From NCBI GenBank assembly GCA_963833655.1, contig CAWHYL010000003.1, positions 62,001 to 126,000 on the forward strand: 64,000 bases of DNA, written 5' to 3'. Of the stretch, positions 50,119-57,981 are shown in pieces. Origin of the DNA: 3-1-20CM-4-69-9 sp963833655. Lineage in GTDB: Bacteria > Actinomycetota > Thermoleophilia > Gaiellales > Gaiellaceae. Numbering within the stretch: position 1 is the first letter of the stretch; each line of letters starts with the position of its first letter. The position numbers and the translations under genes are program-made. The notes under the pieces were generated by a model that saw nothing but the letters and a program-made list of their open reading frames with translations, was not told the DNA's origin and did not search any database.

Positions 50119-52203
50119 ATGACCGAGGTGCGACTCGACCTCGAGGGCATGACCTGCGCGTCCTGTGCCGCGCGGATCGAGAAGAAGCTGAACAAGCTCG
50201 ACGGCGTCGAGGCATCGGTCAATTACGCGACCGAGCAGGCGACGGTGCGGTCCGAGCCGCCCATTGCGCTGGAGACGCTGATCTCGGCCGTCGAGTCGGC
50301 CGGCTACCGCGCCCGTCAGACGGCATCCGCCGAAGGCCACCGCCACGGCGAGCCGCTCGGTCAGCTCCGGCGACGACTCGCCGTCGCGACCGTACTCACC
50401 GTTCCGCTGACGTTCCTGGTGCTCGTGCCGCCGCTGCACTTCACCGGCTGGGAGTGGCTCGCGCTCGCACTCTCGACGCCGGTCGTCTTCTGGGCCGGCA
50501 GCTCTTTCCATCACGCCGCCGCGCGGAACGCCCGCCATGGCGCCGCGACGATGGACACGCTGATCTCCATCGGCACGCTCGCCGCGTGGCTCTGGTCGAC
50601 GATCGTCCTCGTCGGTTCGCTGGACGCAGATACGTACTTCGAGGTTCCGGCCGTGATCACCGTCCTGGTGCTGCTCGGTCGCTACTTCGAGACTCGCGCG
50701 AAGGGCCGCTCCGGCGAGGCGATTCGCAGGCTTCTCGAGCTCGGCGCGAAGGAGGCGCGCGTCGTGCGCGGCGGCACCGAGGTGCTCGTGTCGGTCGACG
50801 ACCTGCATCCGGGCGACCTCTTCGTCGTGCGGCCAGGCGAGAAGATCGCGACCGACGGCGTGGTCGTCGAGGGGGATTCGGCAGTCGATCAGTCCGTGCT
50901 GACGGGCGAGCCGATGCCGGTGGAGGTCGCGCCCGGCAGCGACGTCACGGGCGCGACCGTCAACACATATGGGCGGCTGCTGGTGCGGGCGACGAAGGTG
51001 GGGTCGGACACGGCGCTGGCGCAGATCGCGCGGCTCGTCGAAGCGGCGCAGTCCGGCAAGGCGCCGATCCAGCGGCTCGCAGACCGTGTGTCGGCGATCT
51101 TCGTCCCGATCGTGATCGGCATCGCCGTGGCGACGCTCGCCGGTTGGCTCGCGTTCGGCGGCTCGGCCTCGACAGCTTTCACCGCAGCCGTCGCCGTCCT
51201 GATCATCGCGTGCCCGTGCGCATTGGGGCTCGCGACGCCGACCGCGCTGATGGTCGGCACCGGCCGCGGGGCACAGCTTGGTGTTCTGATCAAGGGGCCG
51301 GAGGTGCTCGAGCAGACGCGACGCATCGACACGGTCGTGCTCGACAAGACCGGGACGGTCACGGAGGGGCGGCTCGAGCTCGACGACGTCGCGCCGCTCG
51401 ACGGGGCGACTCGTGAGGAGATCCTGCGACTGGCCGGGGCCGTCGAGACGGCGAGCGAGCATCCCGTCGGGCGAGCGATCGCGCGCGCTGCCGCGAGCGA
51501 GCTCGGCGCGCTGCCGCGGGTCACGGCCTTTCGCAACCTTCCCGGGCTCGGAGTCACGGGCCTGGTCGACGGGCACCAGGTCGCGGTCGGCCGGCGCGAC
51601 CGCCGGATCGAGGTGTCGTGGGACGGCGTGTCGCGCGCGACGCTTGCTGTCCGCGACACCGTCAAGCCGACGAGCGCAACCGCCGTCGCCGAGCTGAAAG
51701 CGCTCGGCCTCGCGCCGGTTCTGCTCACCGGCGATTCACAAGAGGTGGCCGAAGACGTTGCGGCCGAGGTCGGCATCGACCGGGTGCTCGCCGAGGTCTT
51801 CCCGGACGACAAGATCGCCGAGGTCAAGCGGTTGCAAGGCGAGGGGAAGGTCGTCGCGATGGTCGGCGACGGAATCAACGACGCTCCTGCGCTCGCACAG
51901 GCCGATCTCGGGCTCGCGATCGGCACAGGCACCGACGTTGCGATCGAGGCGAGCGATCTCACACTCGTTTCCGGCGATCTCCTCGCCGCGGTCGACGCGA
52001 TCCGGCTCGCACGGCGCACGCTCCGCACGATCAAAGGGAATCTCTTCTGGGCGTTCGCCTACAACGTCGCGGCGATCCCGCTGGCGGTCGCAGGGCTGCT
52101 CAACCCGATGGTCGCCGCCGCCGCGATGGCAGCCTCGTCGCTCTTCGTCGTGATGAACAGCCTCCGCCTGAGGCGATTCGACAGCGTCCGGGAGGCGGCG
52201 TGA
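50119..52203 (+). CDS. copA: copper-translocating P-type ATPase CopA
   Basis: 694 residues. N-terminal HMA domain GMTCASC (C13, C16), eight membrane helices, actuator loop with TGEPMPVE, ion-site CPC in IACPCALG (365-367), phosphorylated D409 in DKTGT, SEHP motif, and GDGINDAPAL (D584 near the hinge). The final helices have the MxxSS-type AAMAASSLFVVMNSLRL. Exports Cu(I) across the membrane. It overlaps csoR by 4 nt (GTGA). Directly controlled by the operator at 49884. Confidence 0.97.
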   Translation: MTEVRLDLEGMTCASCAARIEKKLNKLDGVEASVNYATEQATVRSEPPIALETLISAVESAGYRARQTASAEGHRHGEPLGQLRRRLAVATVLTVPLTFLVLVPPLHFTGWEWLALALSTPVVFWAGSSFHHAAARNARHGAATMDTLISIGTLAAWLWSTIVLVGSLDADTYFEVPAVITVLVLLGRYFETRAKGRSGEAIRRLLELGAKEARVVRGGTEVLVSVDDLHPGDLFVVRPGEKIATDGVVVEGDSAVDQSVLTGEPMPVEVAPGSDVTGATVNTYGRLLVRATKVGSDTALAQIARLVEAAQSGKAPIQRLADRVSAIFVPIVIGIAVATLAGWLAFGGSASTAFTAAVAVLIIACPCALGLATPTALMVGTGRGAQLGVLIKGPEVLEQTRRIDTVVLDKTGTVTEGRLELDDVAPLDGATREEILRLAGAVETASEHPVGRAIARAAASELGALPRVTAFRNLPGLGVTGLVDGHQVAVGRRDRRIEVSWDGVSRATLAVRDTVKPTSATAVAELKALGLAPVLLTGDSQEVAEDVAAEVGIDRVLAEVFPDDKIAEVKRLQGEGKVVAMVGDGINDAPALAQADLGLAIGTGTDVAIEASDLTLVSGDLLAAVDAIRLARRTLRTIKGNLFWAFAYNVAAIPLAVAGLLNPMVAAAAMAASSLFVVMNSLRLRRFDSVREAA

Positions 52204-52484
52204 AGCACGGGTACGACAAGGCTTCGCTGACGAAAAGGCTCCACCGCATCGAGGGCCAGGTCCGTGGCATCGAGCGGATGGTCGAAGACGATCGCTACTG
52301 CATCGACATCCTCACGCAGATCAGCGCGGTGAACACGGCGCTCGAGAGCCTGGCCTTCAAGGTGCTCGACGATCACGTGACCCATTGCGTCGCCGATGCG
52401 GTCGCATCGGGCGACAGACGGGCCGCCGCCGAGAAGACCGAGGAGCTGCTCGCGGCGGTCCAGCGCTTTGCACGCACACGCTGA
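52200..52484 (+). CDS. csoR: copper-sensing transcriptional repressor CsoR
   Basis: 94 residues, all-helical DUF156 family. The Cu(I) ligands are conserved: C34 (DDRYCIDIL), H59 and C63 (DDHVTHC), matching the C-H-C spacing of mycobacterial CsoR. The first helix has KRLHRIEGQVRGIERMVEDD. The GTG start overlaps the copA stop. It should bind the TACCCCCTGGGGGTA palindrome when copper is low. Confidence 0.95.
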   Translation: MKHGYDKASLTKRLHRIEGQVRGIERMVEDDRYCIDILTQISAVNTALESLAFKVLDDHVTHCVADAVASGDRRAAAEKTEELLAAVQRFARTR

Positions 52485-52929
52485 GCCGCGGAGCCTGAAC
52501 CGAGCCGCCTTCGCGGCGACGGTGCACTGCCTCACCGGTTGCGCCCTCGGCGAGGTCGTCGGCATGGCGCTGGCGACCGCGTTCGGGTGGGGCAACGCCG
52601 TGCAGATCGTGCTCGCGATCATGTTGGCGTTCGCCTTCGGCTACGCGCTGACGATGCGGCCGGTCCTGCGTGCCGGCGTTCCCGTTCGTGACGCCAGCAA
52701 GATCGCGCTCGCGTCAGACACCGTCTCGATCGCGATCATGGAGGCCGTCGACAACCTCTTCGTCCTCGCCGTTCCCGGTGCGATCGACGCGGGACTCGGC
52801 GACGCGAAGTTCTGGTGGAGCATCGCGCTCGGCTTCGTGATCGCCTTCGGCCCTGCGTGGGCCGCCAACCGTCGTCTCATCGCCCGCGGCAAAGGACACG
52901 CCGTAGTGCACGAGTACCACCGAAACTGA
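52468..52929 (+). CDS. DUF4396-family membrane protein in the copper operon
   Basis: 153 residues with about four membrane helices. The first helix has VHCLTGCALGEVVGMAL, with His and two Cys that could bind Cu(I); later MEAVDNLFVLAVPGA and KFWWSIALGFVIAFGPAWAANR. The soluble ends are His-rich (LHAHAE at the start, HEYHRN at the end). The TTG start overlaps csoR by 17 nt. Its place as the last gene of a CsoR-controlled operon suggests copper transport or assembly; the exact role is inference. Confidence 0.75.
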   Translation: MHAHAEPRSLNRAAFAATVHCLTGCALGEVVGMALATAFGWGNAVQIVLAIMLAFAFGYALTMRPVLRAGVPVRDASKIALASDTVSIAIMEAVDNLFVLAVPGAIDAGLGDAKFWWSIALGFVIAFGPAWAANRRLIARGKGHAVVHEYHRN

Positions 52930-52959
52930 GAGTGGGCCAGACGCTTGGAGCCAGACTCC

Positions 52960-53146
52960 GTCAAGGCCGGAGCGGAAGCGAAGCTTCCGTGTAGGCGACC
53001 TGATGCGACGCGCGCACGCGCAGCCTGCGCGCGCCGCACGGTAGGAAACACCCGCCAACCACCACGGGAGCGCGCGGGCTCAGCCCGCGCGCGTTCGGCG
53101 CGAAGCGCCGTACCTAACTCGAACGAAAGGCGCAGCCTTTCGTTCG
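52960..53146 (-). repeat. structured intergenic element, copy B (minus orientation)
   Basis: 187 nt. Blocks on the plus strand: GTCAAGGCCGGAG, stem CGGAAGC-GAA-GCTTCCG (52973-52989), GTAGGCGACCTGATG, a 13-bp GC stem (53004-53016 with 53026-53038), GGAAACACC, stem GCGCGCGGGC-TCA-GCCCGCGCGC (53070-53092), TTC, stem GGCGC-GAA-GCGCC (53097-53109), GTACC and the terminal 12-bp stem CGAACGAAAGGC-GCA-GCCTTTCGTTCG (53120-53146). Read as RNA, only the minus strand pairs fully: the one mismatch in the GC stem is A-C on plus but G-U on minus. No gene is seen in 52930-53369. Confidence 0.85.
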
Positions 53147-53187
53147 AACAAAAGGCTGGGGTCAGGCCCCTTCGGGGCCAGACCCCC

Positions 53188-53378
53188 GTCAAGGCCGGAG
53201 CGTAAGCCGCAGGGCTTACGCGCAGGCGACCTGATGCGGCGCGCGCACGCGCAGCCTGCGCGCGCCGCACGGAAGGAACAATCGCCGACCACCACTGGAG
53301 CGCGCGAGCTTTGCTCGCGCGCGTTCCCCGCGAAGCGGCGTACCGACACTCGGGGTCTGAGCCGAAGGCTCAGACCCC
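53188..53378 (-). repeat. structured intergenic element, copy C (minus orientation), at the exporter stop
   Basis: 191 nt with the same block order as copy B, 228 nt away. Stems are CGTAAGCC/GGCTTACG (53201-53220), the 13-bp GC stem (53235-53247 with 53257-53269, perfect here), GCGCGCGAGC-TTT-GCTCGCGCGC (53300-53322), CCGC-GAA-GCGG (53328-53338) and GGGGTCTGAGCC-GAA-GGCTCAGACCCC (53352-53378). The last stem contains the stop codon of the ABC exporter subunit. Arms differ from copy B but stay paired. A hairpin GGGGTCAGGCCCC/GGGGCCAGACCCC (53158-53186) separates the two copies. Confidence 0.85.
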
Positions 53379-55121
53379 GGCTAACCCGGCCTGCCAGCTC
53401 GCCCACAGGCCGGCGTACCGGTCGCCCTGGCGGACGAGCTCGTCGTGCGAGGCGATCTCGACGACCCGGCCGTGCTCCATCACCGCCACACGGTCGGCGC
53501 GCTGCGCAGTCGACAGCCGGTGCGCGATCGTGATCACCGTTCGCCCTTCGGCGACCGCCGCAAGCGCCGTCTCGACCGCCAGCTCCGTCGCCGGGTCGAG
53601 GCTCGAGGTCGCCTCGTCGAGGACGATCACGGCCGGATCCGCGAGCGCGATCCGCGCGATGCCGACCAGTTGGCGCTCCCCGGCGGAAAGCCGCAGCCCG
53701 CGCGTCTGGACGTCCGTGTCGAGGCCCTCGGGCAGCGACTCGAAGCGGTCGAGCGCGCCGATGGTGCGCAGGGCGCGCCGGACGTCCTCGTCCGACGCGT
53801 CGGGATGAGCGAGCCGCACGTTGTCCGCGATCGTCCCGCTGAAGAGATGGCCCTCCTGCGGCAGCAGGACGATCTGCCGCCGCAGTGACGCGAGCGTCGC
53901 GTCGCGAAGGTCGATTCCGCCCAGCTCGATGGTTCCCTCTTGCGGGTCGTACTGCCGCGTCAGGAGCTTCGCGACCGTCGACTTTCCCGCGCCGGTCGCG
54001 CCGACGAGCGCGACGTGCTCGCCCGCTAAGACGTCGAGCGTCAGCTCGCGCACGACCGGCCTCGCGCCGTATCCGAACGTGACGCCGCGCAGCGTGAGCC
54101 CGCCGTCGTGCGGCAGCTCGACCGCGTCCGGCTTCTGTGTGATCGCCACCGGCACCTCGAGCAGGCCGACGATCTTCCCCAGCGCTGCGAGCCCTTGCCG
54201 GAACTCGCCGAGCCACTCGGTGAAGCGGCCGATCGGGTCGAAAAGCTGGATCAGGTAGAGGACGAATGCCGTAACCGTCCCGATCGAGATCTGCCCGTCG
54301 GAGTACATCGACGCCGCCGCCAGCAGCACGACGATCAGCGCCGCCGCCTGCGCGAGGGGCAGGAACGCGAACAGACGGATGTTCACGAACGAGGCACGCC
54401 GCCATGCGTGGATCTGCGCCTGGCTGCGCGGCCGGTAGCGGTCGAGCGTGCGCTGCTCCCGCCGGAATGCCTGCACGACGCGCACACCTGCCAGCCCCTC
54501 CTGCAGGGCGGTCAACGTCTCGGCGACGCGGTCGCGGATCGCGTGGTAGGCGCGGCCGGCGCCGTGGTGGAAGCTCCAGCTCGACGCCACCAGGATGGGC
54601 AGCGCCACGAGCGAGATCGCGGCCAGCTTCGGCGACAGGAAGACGAGCGCGACGATCGTCAGCACGATCTGCAGCGCGCTGCCGACGATCTCCACCAGCG
54701 CGTCTCGCACCAGCTCGTTGAGCGATTGCACGTCGGACGTGAGGCGTGAGACGAGGACGCCCGCGCGTTCGCGCTCGAAGAAGCCCAGCGGCAGCGCCTG
54801 CAGCTTGTCGAAGGACGCGACGCGGAGCCCGTCGAGGAAACGCTCGCCGGCCCGGGCCGCGAAGAGCGTCTGTGTCCTGACGACGAACGGCTTCATGATG
54901 GCGAGCCCGAGGAAGATCAGGGCCGCGACGTTCAACGGATGGAGATCCTGTTTCTTGATCCCGGCATCCACTGCGTAGCCGACGAGCAGCGGCCCGGCGA
55001 GTGTGATCAGCGTCGAGACGATGACCGCGGCTCCCGCCACTGCGTAGCGGCCGCGCACGGGGACGAGCAGCTTGCGCGTCACTCGCCAGACGGTCCGGGT
55101 CGACGCGCGCTCCATCGTCAC
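53370..55121 (-). CDS. ABC exporter half-transporter, subunit with degenerate signature
   Basis: 583 residues: six membrane helices (about 20-310) then a nucleotide-binding domain with Walker A GATGAGKST, Q-loop LPQEG, signature LSAGERQ (usual LSGGQ), Walker B VIVLDEATSS with the catalytic Glu, and switch His in TIAHRLST. With the preceding subunit it forms a heterodimer with one sound and one degenerate ATP site. GTG 55121 overlaps the upstream stop (GTGA). Likely exports drugs or lipids. The stop lies in a hairpin of repeat copy C. Confidence 0.92.
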   Translation of the reverse strand: MTMERASTRTVWRVTRKLLVPVRGRYAVAGAAVIVSTLITLAGPLLVGYAVDAGIKKQDLHPLNVAALIFLGLAIMKPFVVRTQTLFAARAGERFLDGLRVASFDKLQALPLGFFERERAGVLVSRLTSDVQSLNELVRDALVEIVGSALQIVLTIVALVFLSPKLAAISLVALPILVASSWSFHHGAGRAYHAIRDRVAETLTALQEGLAGVRVVQAFRREQRTLDRYRPRSQAQIHAWRRASFVNIRLFAFLPLAQAAALIVVLLAAASMYSDGQISIGTVTAFVLYLIQLFDPIGRFTEWLGEFRQGLAALGKIVGLLEVPVAITQKPDAVELPHDGGLTLRGVTFGYGARPVVRELTLDVLAGEHVALVGATGAGKSTVAKLLTRQYDPQEGTIELGGIDLRDATLASLRRQIVLLPQEGHLFSGTIADNVRLAHPDASDEDVRRALRTIGALDRFESLPEGLDTDVQTRGLRLSAGERQLVGIARIALADPAVIVLDEATSSLDPATELAVETALAAVAEGRTVITIAHRLSTAQRADRVAVMEHGRVVEIASHDELVRQGDRYAGLWASWQAGLAGV

Positions 55122-56863
55122 GCGACCGCCTCGAGCGCAAGCAATCGCCGGTAGCGTGGTGAGCGGCGCAGCAGCTCGCTGTGCGTGCCCTCCTCGACGA
55201 TGCGGCCGCCGTCGAGGACGGCAACGCGGTCGGCGAGCGCGATCGTCGCCGGCCTGTGCGCGATCACGAGCGTCGTTCGTCCCTCCATCACCGTCGTCAG
55301 TGCGGCGCGAATCTCGTGCTCCTTCGTGGCGTCCACTGCCGACGTGGCGTCGTCGAGCACGAGCACCGCTGGGTCGGCGAGGATCGCCCGCGCGATTGCG
55401 ATGCGCTGGCGCTGGCCGCCCGAGAGCGAGAAGCCGCGTTCGCCGAGGACCGTCTCGTAGCCGTCGGGTAGCTCGGCGACGAACTCTGCCGCGCCGGCGA
55501 GCTCCGCGGCGCGTGCGATCGCCTCGTCGTTCGCGTCCGGCCTTGCCAGCCGGATGTTCTCCTTGACTGTGTCCGTGAAGAGGAACGTCTCCTCGAACAC
55601 GAGTGCCACGGCGTTGCGCACGTCGCTCAGGCGGAGGTCGCGCACGTTGTGCCCGTCGAGCAGCACGGCGCCGTCCTCCGGATCGTAGAGCCGCGCGAGC
55701 AGCCCGGCGATCGTGCTCTTGCCCGAGCCCGTCGGCCCGACGAGCGCAAGCGACTCCCCGGGAGCAAGGTGGAGGTCGAGCCCGTCGAGTACGGCGTGAC
55801 CGTCCTCGTGGCCGAACCGCACGCCCGCGAGGCGTACGTCGCCGCGGACGGGGTGCTCGAGCTCGATCGGATGCCTCGGCTCCACGAGGCGCGGCTCTGC
55901 CTCGAGCACCTCGCTGATGCGGGCGCTCGCACCGACCGCCTTCTGCAGCGTCGTCACGCGCTGGCCGAGCACGCGCAGCGGCCAGACGAGCATCGCGACG
56001 TACGCGTTGAACGCGACGAACGACCCGAGGCTGAGGTTGCCCTCGATGACGCGACGTCCACCCAGCCACAGCACGGCGAGGAGCCCCAGCAGCGGCAGGA
56101 ACTCGAGTGTCGGCATGAAGACGGCGTCGAGCCGGGCGATGTCGAGGGCGCGGTCGACGATGCGCGCGCTGCGCCTGCGAAAGTCGCCGGCGAGCGCGCG
56201 CCCGGCGCCGATCCCCTTGACGACGCGGATGCCTGCGACCGTCTCCTCGACGAGCGTCGCGGCGTCGCCCCAAGCCTCCTGCAGGCGCTCGGTGTGCGCG
56301 TGGTAGCGGCGTGAGTAGGTCCAGCCGGCGAGGGTGATCAGCGGCAGCGGGATCAGGACGATCAGCGCGAGCTTCCAGTCGATGACGAGCAGCACGATGG
56401 CGACTGCGCAGACCGTGAGCACGTAGCCGATCGTGTGGCCGATCGAGTCCATCATCCGCGCGACGTGCTCCGAGTCGGACGACGCGCGGCTCATCAGCTC
56501 GCCCGGGCCCACGCGGTCGTGGTAGCTCGCATCGAGGCGGAGCGCGTGGGCGAAGATCGCGTCGCGCACGCGCGCGTCGGCACGGGAACGGTTGCGGATG
56601 GCGTACAGGTGGCGTACGGCGCCGGCGGTCATCTCGAGGAGCCCCACGAGCAGAAGGGCGCCGAGCCACGCCAGCAGGGCGGCATGGTCGTGCGTGAGCA
56701 CGCCGCGGTCGATCGCGTTCTTGACCATCAGCGGTGCGGCGACGGCGCCGACCTGCCAGAGCAGGCCCGAGACGGCAGCGCCGACGACGCCCGCTCTCTG
56801 CGAGCGAATGACGGCGCGCACGAAGCGCCACGCCGCGCGCTGCTGCGCGTCGTGGTCCCCCAT
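55118..56863 (-). CDS. ABC exporter half-transporter, subunit with Asp in place of the catalytic Glu
   Basis: 581 residues: six spans (about 20-310), Walker A GPTGSGKST, Q-loop FEETFLF, canonical signature FSLSGGQRQR, Walker B VLVLDDATSAVD (Asp replaces the catalytic Glu) and switch His IAHRPAT. Its Walker site pairs with the partner's SAGE signature to form the degenerate site, while its good LSGGQ completes the partner's active site, as in BmrCD or TM287/288-type exporters. ATG 56863 follows GATACT by 7 nt. It is divergent from folP. Confidence 0.92.
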   Translation of the reverse strand: MGDHDAQQRAAWRFVRAVIRSQRAGVVGAAVSGLLWQVGAVAAPLMVKNAIDRGVLTHDHAALLAWLGALLLVGLLEMTAGAVRHLYAIRNRSRADARVRDAIFAHALRLDASYHDRVGPGELMSRASSDSEHVARMMDSIGHTIGYVLTVCAVAIVLLVIDWKLALIVLIPLPLITLAGWTYSRRYHAHTERLQEAWGDAATLVEETVAGIRVVKGIGAGRALAGDFRRRSARIVDRALDIARLDAVFMPTLEFLPLLGLLAVLWLGGRRVIEGNLSLGSFVAFNAYVAMLVWPLRVLGQRVTTLQKAVGASARISEVLEAEPRLVEPRHPIELEHPVRGDVRLAGVRFGHEDGHAVLDGLDLHLAPGESLALVGPTGSGKSTIAGLLARLYDPEDGAVLLDGHNVRDLRLSDVRNAVALVFEETFLFTDTVKENIRLARPDANDEAIARAAELAGAAEFVAELPDGYETVLGERGFSLSGGQRQRIAIARAILADPAVLVLDDATSAVDATKEHEIRAALTTVMEGRTTLVIAHRPATIALADRVAVLDGGRIVEEGTHSELLRRSPRYRRLLALEAVA

Positions 56864-56881
56864 CCGAGAAAGTATCCGGAG

Positions 56882-57652
56882 ATGTCAAATCGCTTCCCGC
56901 GCCCCTCGGTGATGGGCATCGTCAACGTCACGCCCGACTCGTTCTCCGACGGTGGCGTGCACCTCGATCCCGACACGGCGGCCGCCGCTGCGCGCCGGAT
57001 GATCGACGAGGGCGCTGCGATCGTCGACGTCGGCGGGGAGTCGACGCGTCCAGGGCACGAGCCGGTCTCGCTCGACGAAGAGCTCCGTCGCGTCGTACCG
57101 GTGCTCGAACGACTCGCCGGAGTTCCCGTCTCGATCGACACCTCGAAGGCGGAGGTCGCACGTCGCGCGCTCGACCTCGGCGCCGCGCTGGTCAACGACG
57201 TGACCGCCCTGCGCGGCGACGCGGGGATGGCGGAGCTCGTCGCCCAATCCGGCGCGTGGCTCTGCCTGATGCACTGGGACGAGATCGCGGACGTCAGGGA
57301 CGTATGGCGCTTTCTCGAGGATCGCCTGCGCTTCGCACTCGACGCGGGCGTCGAGGAGGAGCGCGTCGTCCTCGACCCGGGGATCGGCTTCGGGAAGACG
57401 GTGGCGCAGAACTTCGAGCTCGTGCGTCGGCTCTCCGAGCTGGCGGAGCTCGGGCGGCCGGTCCTCGTGGGGTTCTCGCGCAAGAGCTCGCTCGGCCGGA
57501 TTCTCGGCGACCCGGGCGCGAAGCAGGGGCCGCCGGCGGCGAGCATCGCAGCGGCCGTCGCGGCCTACGAACGCGGGGCGACGATCCTCCGCGTCCACGA
57601 CGTTCGCGACCACGTCGAGGCGCTGACCGTGGCAGCGGCCGTTGCCGGATGA
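56882..57652 (+). CDS. folP: dihydropteroate synthase
   Basis: 256 residues, TIM barrel. IVNVTPDSFSDGG (13-25), DVGGESTRPGHEPVS (pterin/sulfonamide loop), VSIDTSKAEV, NDVTALRGD, DPGIGFGKT, VGFSRKS and the closing LRVHDVRDHVEAL. Joins p-aminobenzoate to dihydropterin pyrophosphate. The usual LMHMQG loop reads LMHWDEIADV here, so pABA-loop contacts may differ. ATGA overlap with folB. folE is not seen next to it. Confidence 0.94.
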   Translation: MSNRFPRPSVMGIVNVTPDSFSDGGVHLDPDTAAAAARRMIDEGAAIVDVGGESTRPGHEPVSLDEELRRVVPVLERLAGVPVSIDTSKAEVARRALDLGAALVNDVTALRGDAGMAELVAQSGAWLCLMHWDEIADVRDVWRFLEDRLRFALDAGVEEERVVLDPGIGFGKTVAQNFELVRRLSELAELGRPVLVGFSRKSSLGRILGDPGAKQGPPAASIAAAVAAYERGATILRVHDVRDHVEALTVAAAVAG

Positions 57653-57981
57653 TCGTCGAGGTGCACGGGATCGAGGTGGTCGGGCGCCACGGCGTCAACG
57701 AGGACGAGCGACTTCACGGCCAGACGTTCCTCGTCGACGTCCGGCTCTCCGTCCCGGAGCCGAGCGACGACGTCATCGCCGCCACCGTCGACTACCGTCG
57801 CGTGCGCGATGTCGTTCGCGCAGTCAACGAGTCGGGCGCGTTCCAGCTCCTCGAGACGTTCGCGGCGGCGATCGCGGATTCCGTGCACGAGGAGCTGTTG
57901 CCGGACCGCGTGACGGTCCGTGTCCGGAAGCCTGGCGTCGCGTGGGCCGAGTGGACGGCGGCTACCGTCGAGCGGCCGTGA
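57649..57981 (+). CDS. folB: dihydroneopterin aldolase
   Basis: 110 residues, tunnelling fold. Begins MIVEVHGIEVVGRHGVNEDERLHGQTFLVDV, with the catalytic Tyr/Lys region TVDYRRVRDVV and KPGVAW near the C-terminus, and LLETFAAAIADSV. Splits dihydroneopterin to the hydroxymethyl pterin used by FolK. The ATG overlaps the folP stop (ATGA). Its 3' end overlaps the convergent subtilisin gene by 20 nt. Confidence 0.94.
   Translation: MIVEVHGIEVVGRHGVNEDERLHGQTFLVDVRLSVPEPSDDVIAATVDYRRVRDVVRAVNESGAFQLLETFAAAIADSVHEELLPDRVTVRVRKPGVAWAEWTAATVERP

Noticed and set aside
53370..56888. Fused double ABC transporter of about 1170 residues
   Set aside because: The frame of the second half is open through the first gene by chance; the real first subunit is in another frame and the junction has a GTGA overlap.
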